This document shows positions 36,999 through 49,009 of a DNA stretch of 64,000 bases, in pieces. The first letter of the stretch is position 1. Each line of letters begins with the position of its first letter. Origin of the DNA: Centroberyx gerrardi. Taxonomy: Eukaryota; Chordata; Actinopteri; Beryciformes; Berycidae. The stretch spans positions 1,467,956 through 1,531,955 of the forward strand of contig NC_136017.1 in the NCBI RefSeq assembly GCF_048128805.1, written 5' to 3'. The translations under genes were made by a program, and so were the position numbers. The notes below the pieces were generated by a model. It was not told the origin of the DNA. It searched no databases and saw only the letters and a program-made list of their open reading frames with translations.

Positions 36999-37968
36999 TA
37001 GCAGCAACAACAACATCTGCACATAAAACAACTTTTATTGGCGCAATGAAAAAAAAAACCCGGACATTTTGGCCCTTGGCTTGGCATGCTTGACATAATT
37101 TGGCCCTTGGGGAAAACTAATTGGGGAACCCTATTCTATAGAGTACAACAGGTGGTGACATCATCTGACACCAAAGACCAGCCAATAGCAGATGGACAGT
37201 GCTGGCCCAGCCCTGGCAGTGTTAGTGCCTTGCTCGACCCATCGAGCTACACAGGGATCAGTGGCCGTGGTTTTTGATTGACATTTAGGTATCAGAGCGG
37301 AAGGAACAAAAATTACTTTAGTTTACTTAGTTTGGATTTGATATTGTAAATGACAAGCAATATAATTAATGGGACTGAATGGCATCTACAAGGTAAGAAA
37401 CCCCAATCTCATAACGGCGCGTAAACATCAACGGGCCAGTCTGGAAAATGAGGCTAACTTTCACCAACACCTGAGGAATCCTTACTAAGTTAGATGGATC
37501 TGGGTGGGGGCCCAGTGTGATGTCTTATCAGGGGCCCCAGTATTTCTACCAGCACCCCTGGGTTTAGAAATACTACTAACTGGACCTTAGCAGAGTAACA
37601 CTTTGCCCACAGTGAACGACAGTAATTTTTAGGCCAGATAGTACTGCCATTCACAATGCTTGAAAATGAGCCAAGGGAGCAACAATAAATGAGAAATAAG
37701 AATGTGTATTTCTATTTAAAAGCCATTATTATAACTTATGTTGTTATTACTAACCTATAGTCAACCTATTTTGCAGTAGTCCACTGTTTTAATGTTTACC
37801 ATCTTCATAGGCTTGATATTATTTTGTGTTTTCTGCCTTTTGATTTATTTATTTATTTTTTTAATCTGCCTTTACAAAAAACATAATATATGAAATATGA
37901 CAATTCCCCATAGTCAAATTGCCAAAATGACAGCTGACCACAGTGTCATAATGCAGATATTCCCCCCC

Positions 37969-37976
<8 letters not shown>

Positions 37977-38016
<40 letters not shown>
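37977..38016. repeat. (CT)n tract upstream of NLR copy A
   Basis: A CT run directly upstream of the ISRE-like motif. The same arrangement is found upstream of copy B (about 54193-54220). Confidence 0.85.
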
Positions 38017-38019
<3 letters not shown>

Positions 38020-38030
38020 CGCTCTGATTT

Positions 38031-38044
38031 ACTTTCACTTTCAC
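38031..38044 (-). promoter_or_regulatory. ISRE/IRF-like element upstream of NLR copy A
   Basis: ACTTTCACTTTCAC reads GTGAAAGTGAAAGT on the minus strand, matching the interferon-stimulated response core GAAANNGAAA. It lies about 210 bases upstream of the proposed untranslated exon (donor at 38258) and 1.3 kb upstream of the start codon. The same element sits in the same setting upstream of copy B. Confidence 0.5.
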
Positions 38045-38149
38045 AAGGGTGTGTCGCAGATTATTCTCAGCATCAAAACGTATTGTAACCAGCGGTATAC
38101 AGTGTATTTTACTGACTCTATCCCAGCAGATAGCTCATTTAGAGTAGAA

Positions 38150-38257
38150 AAAGAGGAAATCTACAACTCAGCTGTTAAAGGTTTGTCTGTCTGCTGAAGC
38201 CTTCCCGTTTTGACTAGCGGCCAAGTGGCAAGCGGCTAGCGGCAAGCATCTTCCAAG
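38150..38257 (+). other. Candidate 5' untranslated exon of NLR copy A
   Basis: Ends CATCTTCCAAG|GTAACATT. The copy B counterpart ends at 55218 with the same CATCTTCCAAG|GTAAGATT, and the following intron sequence is related in both (ATGAATACAC-AGCTGACATTG). The 5' limit is uncertain. Confidence 0.45.
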
Positions 38258-38499
38258 GTAACATTATTGTTTCATGAATACACCAGCTGACATTGTAGGC
38301 TCGCACCTGCTGCTTGCATTCATAGTGCCATAATATCCAACATTTGTTCTCTTTGTGACCATAGAGAACATTGTTTTATTTGTGACTTTTTAGTGGAAGC
38401 CTGATAAACTCTAGTTAGGTTGTAATCTCAATTCATTGCATTGGTGAAATATGCAGGAAGTGTCAGAACTAGTGTGAAAGCTCAGATACATGTTGTGTT

Positions 38500-38551
38500 T
38501 CTGTTCTGTTCTGTTCTGTTCTGTTCTGTTCTGTTCTGTTCTGTTCTGTTG
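38500..38551. repeat. (TTCTG)n pentanucleotide microsatellite
   Basis: About ten tandem copies of TTCTG in the intron between the untranslated exon and the first coding exon of NLR copy A. No counterpart was noted in copy B. Confidence 0.9.
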
Positions 38552-39331
38552 TAAGGGACCACAATGGAAATAAGCCTTAAGGCTTTTTTGTGCTATCACA
38601 ACAGTTTCTATTATTTTATGGCACTCACTGCTTGAGTGTCTTTTTCTTTGCAGAGCCGTAATTTTATGAAATTGTCAAATATTCATTAATTTATTCATAC
38701 TGTTAATACACTGTGTACAAAACACTACAACCTTTTGCGTATTTAAAGTTTCAGTCATCCCCAAGGCTTAAAAATCTTTCTCTCTAAAACATGGGCAGTT
38801 AATTTGTTGGAAAGAACAGGTCTTCCTAGCATTTTGTACATGCATTCATTCAGCTGATGGTTCAATACACAATACTGGGTTCACGGTTTGATATTATAAG
38901 CCTGAAAAGTAAAAAACAGTAAAGCATACAGTACATATGCGCAACCAGGGAAATTTCTTTCTAGATAAGTAGTTTAAAGAGAAACAACTCAGACCTCTAA
39001 AACTATATTTAGGACTCAATCTTCATTTAAACATTAAGACCAATCTCATCTCCAAATAAGCCTGAAGAGTTGACATTGACATTCTGAATGATGTTTCTTA
39101 GATAATAGACAGCAGAAATCGTTTTGTTTTTTTTAACTCCACGATGTATATGTATAATTCACAGGTCACAAACCTTCATTTCATTCCTAACATTCATATT
39201 TGGCATTGTCATACTGTCATGAGTGAGCACAACACCAGAAGTGATATATCCTGTAATGGAAACCTTGTTGTAATGAATCAGTCCAGCTAACAACATGTTG
39301 GGTGTGTTTGTGTAAAGGTGTTCGCTCTACT

Positions 39332-41233
39332 ATGAGTCAGTCTGAGGAGAGAGAGGAGGGGCTCCCTCCCTCTAAAACCACTCTGTCTGGGGAACATGAC
39401 AGCCGGACCAAAGCTAAGAGGTAAGATGAGGATCTCTAACTGTCCATGACTGTTCTCCATCTCAGAGCTCAGCAGTGAAATCATTACAGCATCATTATTC
39501 AGAGTAAAAGCTCTGTCTCTGTTGTGTTGAAGCCCAGTCCAGCAGGAGAGACCAGACTCCCCTGAACCCAGCTGTGTGTCCATGAAGAGTGACCGGTCTA
39601 TGGATCCTCCTATTAAATTTAAAGATAAACATCCTTCTGAAAATATGTAAGTCATTATTTTAGTATGTTAGCATTACTAAGAAAGTAAAATTGTCTTCTT
39701 CATAAGGACACACATACCTTCACTGTGTTCATAATGTTTCTATCAGGATCCAGCAGGAGAGACCAGACTCCCCTGAACCCAGCTGTGTATCCATGAAGAG
39801 TGGCCACTCTATGGATCCTCCTATTTATTTTAAAAGAAAACATTCTGACAAAAAAAAAAAGAAGAAAAAAAAAAGACAATCTTCTGAAACAAAGTAAGTC
39901 AAGATAATGTTACTATATAATGTTAGCATTAACAAAGCTTTTAAAAGATGTAACATTGGTCTTGTTTTTTAACCATTTCTGTGTGAGAAAGTTTGGAAGC
40001 TACTATAGAAGCTGTTGAGGAAGGGGAGAACGTTACTCATTCACTCTCCTCTCACAGATTTTCTATCTGGTTCTGGGATTTTAACTGGTGACCTTCTGCT
40101 CAAAATCCTGATTTTCTTGAGGTTAAAATACCCTTCTTTTGTCAATCCTGTGTTCCTATCAGGATCCAGCAGGAGAGACCAGACTATCCTGAGCCCAGCT
40201 GTGTGTCCATGAAGAGTGACTGGTCTATGGATCGCCCGATTTATTTTAAAAGACAACATTCTTCTAAAACAACGCAAGTCAACATAATGTTAATATTTAA
40301 TTTTAGCATTAATAAAGAATTTTAAAGATGTAACATTGCTCTTGCTTTTTAACCTTTTTCATGTAGAGAAAGTTTGGCAGCTACAATAGAAGCTGTTGAG
40401 GAACGGGGGGAGAATGTTTCTCATTCACTCTCCTGTCACAGATTTTCTATCTGGTTCTGGGATTTGACCTGGTGACCTTCTGGTCAAAATCCCGGCCCTT
40501 CATACAAATTTTAAATTGTAAAATTGTTTTCTTCATAAGGACACAGATATCTTCACTGTGCTCATAATATGTTTCTATCCAACCTGATCTCACACAAATA
40601 CGTGAGATGAACACATTTCCCAAACCTTAGCCAAGTTGTATTACTTGCCTAAAGTTGACCTTTAGCCAACCTGTAGGTAAAAATGGTCTGTCGAATTTGT
40701 GCTGTTGAGGGAAAATATTTACTGAATTTGCAGGCTCATAAACCACACTGTTTGTGTTGCTGGCCAGTTGCCTGGGATTTGTTTAGAACAGTGCAAAATA
40801 GCTGACTGCATAAGGCATAGAGTATTAATGTATGCGTTTGAATTTGGTATAGCCTAATAATAAGAGGTATTATTTATGAATTTATTTTGACAGTAAGGGT
40901 TAGGGTAAAAGGAAATGCCTCTAATGGTTTTGATGTGGAGCGCAGAGTTTAAGTTTGATAGCGGTCTGTCTGCTGTAGGATCTCACCTTCACGGCTCCTG
41001 CAAAGAGATTCTTGAAATCTCACGACTAGATGAACGACACATTTCATACTACTTGAGTTCTGAGTATTTTCTAGAAAGCTTCGTGAAATAAACAAATGTC
41101 TTGAAGAATGGCTTCAAGATATACACAGCAGTACGACCTGCTTTGGGAAAGACACTCCAGAGCAACATTTACAGTGGAGTTCACCTTGTGTTTCTGCCAG
41201 GATTCATCATGACAGAACACAACACCTTTAACA

Positions 41234-41278
<45 letters not shown>

Positions 41279-44200
41279 CCACAGAGTTCACCAGCAAAGG
41301 AAAGAGGTTCCCAGTGGTCAGTCTGCTCAGGAGCATCAAACAGACCTGGACTCCATATTTATGGTGTGTAAATGTACAACAACACCTTTTACTTCAGCTA
41401 CAAAGAAAATGCAAATCAACCATTCTGGTCATTATAGTCTCCATGCTGCACTCTTTAGACCAGTGGGCTTTCAAACCATGCAAGATGGATTTGATGTTGG
41501 GTTCCACGATTTTAATACATGAAACTTTAATTTATATAATATTCTGTTCCAGCTTCTTGAGGACAACATTGTCACTTTTGTGAAGAACGAGCTGAAAAGG
41601 GTCCAGAGGGTTCTGAGTCCAGATTACCCAGAATGCTCAGAGAGTCAGAGGGAGGATGAGGAGGTGGTGGACGGTGAGGAGGAAGAGCAGAGGAGGAGCA
41701 GCAGAGAGGCTTTTCTGAAGATCACTGTACACTTCCTGAGGAGAATGAAGCAGGAGGAGCTGGCTGACTTTCTGCAGAGCAGTAAGAGGCTTTTAACAGG
41801 TTTAACATGATGGAAAGGGGAAATGGTGGGAAATGAAAGATGTTTACATTTCCAAACTCTGCTCTAAATATGCTGTACACATCTGCATCAGATCTATACA
41901 ATTATGCACACAATCATATATTCAGCTCATCAGTTTGTCCACTACTGATGAGCTGAATATATATTGTGGAGTGGAAAAATATATACATCCACCCTGAAAT
42001 CCACTCATTGATTTCATTTGTTGTTTGTTAATTCAGAAACTCTTGCTGCAGAGTGCCAACATGAACTCAAATCTGATCTGAAGGAGAAGTTTCAGTGTTT
42101 GTTTGAGGGGATTGCTAAAGCAGGAAACCCAACACTTCTGAATCAGATCTACACAGAGCTTCACATTACAGAGGGAGGGAGTGGAGAGGTCAATGATGAA
42201 CATGAGGTCAGACAGATTGAAAAAGCATCCAGGAAACCAGTGAGACCAGAAACAACAATCAAATGTGAAGACATCTTTAAACCCTTACCTGGAAGAGATA
42301 AACCAATCAGAACAGTGATGACAAAGGGAGTGGCTGGCATTGGGAAAACAGTCTTAACACAGAAGTTCACTCTGGACTGGGCTGAAGACAAAGCCAACCA
42401 GGATATACAGTTCACATTTCCGTTCACTTTCCGAGAGCTGAATCTGCTGAAAGAGAAAAAGTACAGCTTGGTGAAACTTCTTCATCACTTCTTTACTGAG
42501 ACCAGAGAAGCAGGAATCTGCAGGTTTGACAAGTTCCAGGTTGTGTTCATCTTTGACGGTCTGGATGAGTGTCGACTTCCTCTAGACTTCCAGAACAACG
42601 AGATCCTGACTGATGTTACAGAGTCGACCTCAGTGGATGTGCTGCTGACAAACCTCATCAAGGGGAAACTGCTTCCCTCTGCTCGCCTCTGGATAACCAC
42701 ACGACCTGCAGCAGCCAATCAGATCCCTCCTGAGTGTGTTGACATGGTGACAGAGGTGAGAGGCTTCACTGACCCACAGAAGGAGGAGTACTTCAGGAAG
42801 AGATTCAGAGATGAGGAGCAGGCCAGCAGAATCATCTCCCACATCAAGACTTCACGAAGCCTCCACATCATGTGCCACATCCCAGTCTTCTGCTGGATCA
42901 CTGCTACAGTTCTGGACCATGTGTTGAAAACCAGTGAGAGAGGAGACCTGCCCAAGACCCTGACTGAGATGTACATCCACTTCCTGGTGGTTCAGTCCAA
43001 AGTGGGGAACGTCAAGTATCATGGGAGAGCTGAGACAGAGCCACACTGGACTGCAGAGACCAGGAAGATGATTCTCTCTCTGGGAAAACTGGCTTTTGAG
43101 CAGCTGGAGAAAGGCAACCTGATCTTCTATGAAGCCGACCTGACAGAGTGTGGCATTGATATCAGAGCAGCCTCAGTGTACTCAGGAGTGTTCACACAGA
43201 TCTTTAAAGAGGAGTGTGGGCTGTACCAGGACAAGGTCTTCTGCTTTGTCCATCTGAGCATGCAGGAGTTTCTGGCTGCTGTTTATGTCATCGTCTCATT
43301 CATCGACTCTGGTGTCAATCTGCTGTCAGAAACTCAATCAACCTCCACACCATCTAAACCAAGAGACAAATCTCAGGTAAATCAGCTCTACCAGAGTGCT
43401 GTGGACAAGGCCTTACAGAGTCCAAATGGACACCTGGACTTGTTCCTCCACTTCCTCCTGGGTCTTTCACTCCAGACCAATCAGACTCTCCTACGAGGCC
43501 TGCTGACACAGACAGGAAGTAGCTCACAGACCAATCAGAAAACAGTCCAGTACATCAAGAAGAAGATCAGGGAGAATCTCTCTGCAGAGAGAAGCATCAA
43601 TCTGTTCCACTGTCTGAATGAGCTGAATGACCGTTCTCTAGTGAAGGAGATCCAACAGTATCTGAGATCAGGAAGTCTCTCCACAGACGAACTCTCCCCT
43701 GCTCAGTGGTCGGCTCTGGTCTTCATCTTACTGTCATCAGAAGAGAAGCTGGACGTGTTTGACCTGAAGAAATACTCTGCTTCAGAGGAGGCTCTTCTGA
43801 GGCTGCTGCCAGTGATCAAAGCCTCCAATAAATCTTTGTAAGTGCATAGAAAACTGGATACATTCAGTATATCACACCTAATATTCAAACAGAGGAAAAG
43901 AAAACATATTTTCAAAGTTCTTGTTTGTCTTTATCACTAATTCTCCTTCAGGCTGAGTGTCTGTAATCTGTCAGAGAGAAGCTGTGAAGCTCTGGCCTCA
44001 GTTCTCAGCTCCCAGTCCTCTAGTCTGAGAGAGCTGGACCTGAGTAACAACGACCTGCAGGATTCAGGAGTGAAGCTGCTCTCTGTTGGACTGGAGAGTC
44101 CACACTGTAGACTGGAAACTCTCAAGTGAGATCCATTTATCGTTTTTCTTGATTGATTTGACATATTTCTCCAAACTAAGGTCTGCACTCTCAAAAGTCT

Positions 44201-47200
44201 CTCTCGGGTCAGGATTCCTGAATCTGCAAAGGGTGACCCTGCAAGTTATATATCAGGATTTCAGAGCCATTTTACATCGACATTTTCAATTTCATTGGAA
44301 AGAACGGTTTGGAATTTTTCAGTACTTGTTTTATTCTGATCCAAATTCATTTACACAGCCATGAACATGAAGAATTTAGAGAAGATCATCCATGCTCTGA
44401 TATCATGTCATTAGATTACTGCACTTCTCCATAAGAGCCATAAGAAGAGATCACGTATCCCTAATTTTAGCGTCTCTCTACTGGTTACCACTTAGATACA
44501 GAATTAACAATAAAGGGTAACTTCAGTATTTTTCAACCTGGACCCTATTTTCCCATCTTTTTGTGTCTAAGTGACTAAAGGGGACAACAATTTTTCAAAT
44601 TGGTCCAGTATTGAGCAAGATCGCTCCACGGGCTGCAATGTAATCCAACGGGGCAAATCGCACCGTCAATGTACGTCCACTAAAAGCTTGTTTTTGCCAC
44701 TGACAGGCTCAGATTGTTATTATAAGTGTCTGACAACATTATGGAAAGGACCCTACAGAGAAATGAAACGTTTTTCTTTAACTTTCGCTTGATCCGGTCT
44801 GTCTGTAACCAAATCTCGCTCAAGTCTCGCGAGAGTTGAGTTGTTGCAGGAAGTCAACTGTGGAAACGTGAGTGAGAGTTGGAGAGAGGAGTGCCGGGAG
44901 GAGTTTGTTGTGTTGGAGTATCTAAAAGATAAAAAAACAATGGTTTGTGTTTCCGAATTGTGCCAACAAAATGTTGCGCAACTCTTCGCGCAGCTTTCAT
45001 AAACTACCTTTGTTGGATAGGGACACGCTGAAGTTGTGGCTAGTTGTGCTACAAATGGATGCTAACACTCCTGTCCATACACTGCGCTTTGCAGACCATC
45101 GGGTCTGCAGTGACCATTTTGACCGGGATGACTACTGCCAGCCAAAGAGGAGAAGAAATCCTATACCAAAGCACTTTTTCCTAAAGAAAAATGCTGTTCC
45201 AAGAGTGGAGAGACCTGCTGCAGACAGAGTGAGCGAGAGTTGGTTACACACAGACCGGATCAAGCGAAAGGTAAAGAAAAACGTTTCATTTCTCTGTAGG
45301 ATCCTTTCCATAATGTTGTCAGACACTTATAATAACAATCTGAATCTGTCAGTGGCAAAAACAAGAACTTTTAGTGGACGTACATTGACGGTGTGATTTG
45401 CCCCGTCGGATTACATTGCAGCCCGTTTCGCGGCTGCTGGCTGCTTGCTGCAGCGATCTCGCTCAATACTGGACCAATTTCAAAAATTGTTGTCCCCTTT
45501 AGTCACTTAGACACAAAAAGATGGGAAAATAGGGTCCAGGTTGAAAAATACCGAAGTTACCCTTTAAGATTTCACTGATCACATGTAAAGCATGGCTAGC
45601 TTTGTCCATGAGTTTCACTGCAGAGCTCTTAGTTTCCTATGAGTTGGAGAGCAAGCTGAGATCTTCAGGTCCTTCTGACTTTCCCTCAGTCTAGACTCAA
45701 GACTGAAGGTGAAAACACTTTTCCCATCAGGGCCTCTAGACTGTGGAATGCCTTCCTGAGGGATTAGGCTCAGATGAGATTTTGTAAAGCATAACACAGC
45801 ACATACCATTTGGTGGATGTATTTATCCAAATCACCTTACAGTACCATGTGAGTACCGTGCGAATACATTTTTGGTGACCTCAGTGGAAATCAAACCAGT
45901 ATCCCTGGCATTGTTAGTGCTACACTCAGCTCAGTGAGCTACAGCATCATGCAAAGTACACTGTAACCTCTGCTTTTATCATTATTAGTAGTAGCAATCT
46001 GAAAGAAAAAAACACAGACAACATGGATATTAAGATATAGGAGAACAACATTTTCATGTCTTTTCATGTCCATTAAGGCTGAGTGGCTGTAAGCTGTCAG
46101 AGAGAAGCTGTGAAGCTCTGGCCTCAGTTCTCAGCTCCCAGTCCTCTAGTCTGAGAGAGCTGGACCTGAGTAACAACGACCTGCAGGATTCAGGAGTGAA
46201 GCTGCTCTCTGCTGGACTGGAGAGTCCACACTGTAGACTGGAGACTCTCAGGTAAGATCAGATTATGATGCTTTTGTGTAATGATATGTTGTGACTATAA
46301 CATTGCATGCTGTAGTCCTTCTATTTGCTGTTGCCATCAAGCTCCCCTCCATCGCGTTTCGTTCTAACCCTTGCATCACTGGGATAACCTGGAATGGTAC
46401 AGAACAAAAGGTTTCTCTTTATGCGGATGACCTTCTCTTGTATATCTCAAACGTATCTGTTTCTGTCCCTGCTGCCCTTACCACTCTTAAATCATTCAGT
46501 GTTATATCAGACTATAAATTGAATCTTGGTAAAAGTGAACTACTTCCTCTAAATGCACGTAAATACCCTCTACATACTTTACCATTAAAAATTGCTCAGC
46601 ATAGCTTCACATATCTTGGAATTCAAGTGAGAGATAAATTTGACAATCTTTGTAAGGCCATCTTTGCTCCTTTATTAGCTCGTGTGCGGGAGGACTTTGA
46701 GCGCTGGTCGCTGCTCCCTCTGAATTTAACTGCACGGATTAATTCAGTGAAGATGAATACTCTCCCAAAGTTCTCCTACTCTTTCAGTGTATACCCATTT
46801 TCCTCCCCCAAACTTTCCTCTGTAAAATTGATAGTCTAATTCTCAGAATTATATAGTATTGGCTTCGATATGATAAACTTCATCCACCCCCCGCTTGGTT
46901 GGCTATGGAGGCTTCTTCCTCTAAGCCCATGTCATTGACAGCTCTAGTGCACTCCCCTGTCAACTGCACCTCTTCCCCCTATGTTAAAAACATGATAATT
47001 AAAACCTCACTGAAGATTTGGAACCAGTCATTTTGGTTTGCAAACATTCTCTACCTCTGCCCCTTTAGCTGCTTTCCCTCCTTATCTAGCTGATGGAGCA
47101 TTCTCTGTGTGGTCCAACCTTGGAATTAAGACATTCAAAGATTTATATGTTGACAATACATTTGCATCTTTCCACAGCCAAATGTGGTCTGTTTCAATGC

Positions 47201-48947
47201 AAACTTGTTCACTGCACTCATTGGACCAAAGTTAGACTCTCCAGGATCTATGATAATGTTGATCTGTCATGTGATAGATGTCATCAAACACCTGCAAACC
47301 ACATACATATGTTCTGGTCGTGCCCATCTCTTTGTAACTACTGGACAGAGATATTCAATATGCTGTCAAAGATAACTGGGACACTAGTTGAACCTAATGC
47401 TATTACTGCACTTTTTGGGGTCATTTCACCCCAGCTATCAATACCTACATTTCAAGCAGATTTTATAGCCTTTGTTGCATTACTAGCCAGACGTCTGATA
47501 TTGATAAAATGGAAATCACCAATGCCCCCTTCTCACACTTTATGGATAAAGGATATTTTCAATCATTTACAGCTGGAAACTATTAGATGTGGGGTCCCTT
47601 CTTTGCCTATGTAGAAAAGAATACCTTTCCAATTATCCCTGAGTAAAGACCCAGCGTGGTTATGGTTTAGCTTGAAGGGTAATGATGATATATTCCTGTC
47701 TGCTGAGATGTGACATAAGTGTCAACGTATTGAAAATATTCTGTCAAAACTAACCAAGTTGACTGTTTGTTGTGTGCGTTTATCTGTTTATTTTACTTTA
47801 CTTTATTTATTTATTTTTTCTTTCCCTGTATGTTATTGTCTTTTCTACTATACATTGTCTTAGTCATTGTTTATGCAACCGTTCATTTTGTATTATAACA
47901 CAATGCATTTACAAGTGCTCTTTTTTATTCCTGCCTCATTTGTTCAAAACTCAAATAAACAAAGTTTAAAAAAAAAAAAAAAAACATTGCATGCTGGTTT
48001 TTAGGTCACTGTGTTCTGTTTTTTTTATATTATTTGTGGTCATATACATTTTGCATTGATCAAAAAAAAAATGAATATGGTATAAACCCAGTATGATAAA
48101 AATGTGTTGTATTCCTCTTCTTTTCTACGCTGTTCATTTAATTCTATTAAAAGGGTGAACAGAGTTATAGCATCATGTTTGAGCTCTGAAACATAAAATG
48201 TTCCCTGTCCAAATGTACTTGAGTAAGACAATTAACCCCTTCCTGCTCACTGACAGTGAGTCGCTCTGGAAAGATAAAATGTTTCTATTAATTTTGTCAG
48301 GTTAAATTTCAACAAGCTCACAGAGAAATGCTGTCAGGAGTTGTCGTCAGTTCTCAGCTCCCAGTCCTCTAGTCTGAGAGAGCTGGACCTGAGTAACAAC
48401 GACCTGCAGGATTCAGGAGTGAAGCTGCTCTCTGCTGGACTGGAGAGTCCACACTGTAGACTGGAAACTCTCAGGTAAGATCAGTTTACAGTTCAGTCAG
48501 GACCACTTTAGTCAAAGGAGTCGGGTTGCAAGCGGCTTGCAGAGGAAGCAGCAAGGGTAGGCAGACTGAAGCAGCTTTAAATAAGGCGCCCTGTATGAGA
48601 TTTGCCAATTGCATGCATAGAAGGGAATCAGCTGAGCCATCAGCTGATGTGGGCTGGCTTTGAGATCAGCTGCTATCAGCTGATGTAGGCTGGGTTTGTG
48701 AGCTGAGCTTGACTTCGTGGCCTGCCTGAACTAATGCTATGCTCAATTTTTTTTCAATTGATTAGACACATTTCTCTAAACGAAGGTCCATGCTCTCAAA
48801 ACAGTCTCTCAGGTCAGGATTCTTCAATCTGTTCAGCAGATGACATTTAAATCCTGCTTTACATGCAGGTTAATGTCAGTAAACAAACACTTGACCCGTG
48901 TAGGATTTTCTCTGCTTACATGTTACATTTTTTTGGTAGAATTTGAC

Positions 48948-49009
<62 letters not shown>

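Noticed and set aside
41101-41583. 160-codon open frame across NLR-A exon 5 and its (TG)n tract
   Set aside because: It reads through intron and microsatellite sequence in a frame other than the NLR frame.
46313-47983. An active reverse-transcriptase gene
   Set aside because: It is 5' truncated with at least two frame breaks and flanked by a target duplication; a dead L1 insertion.
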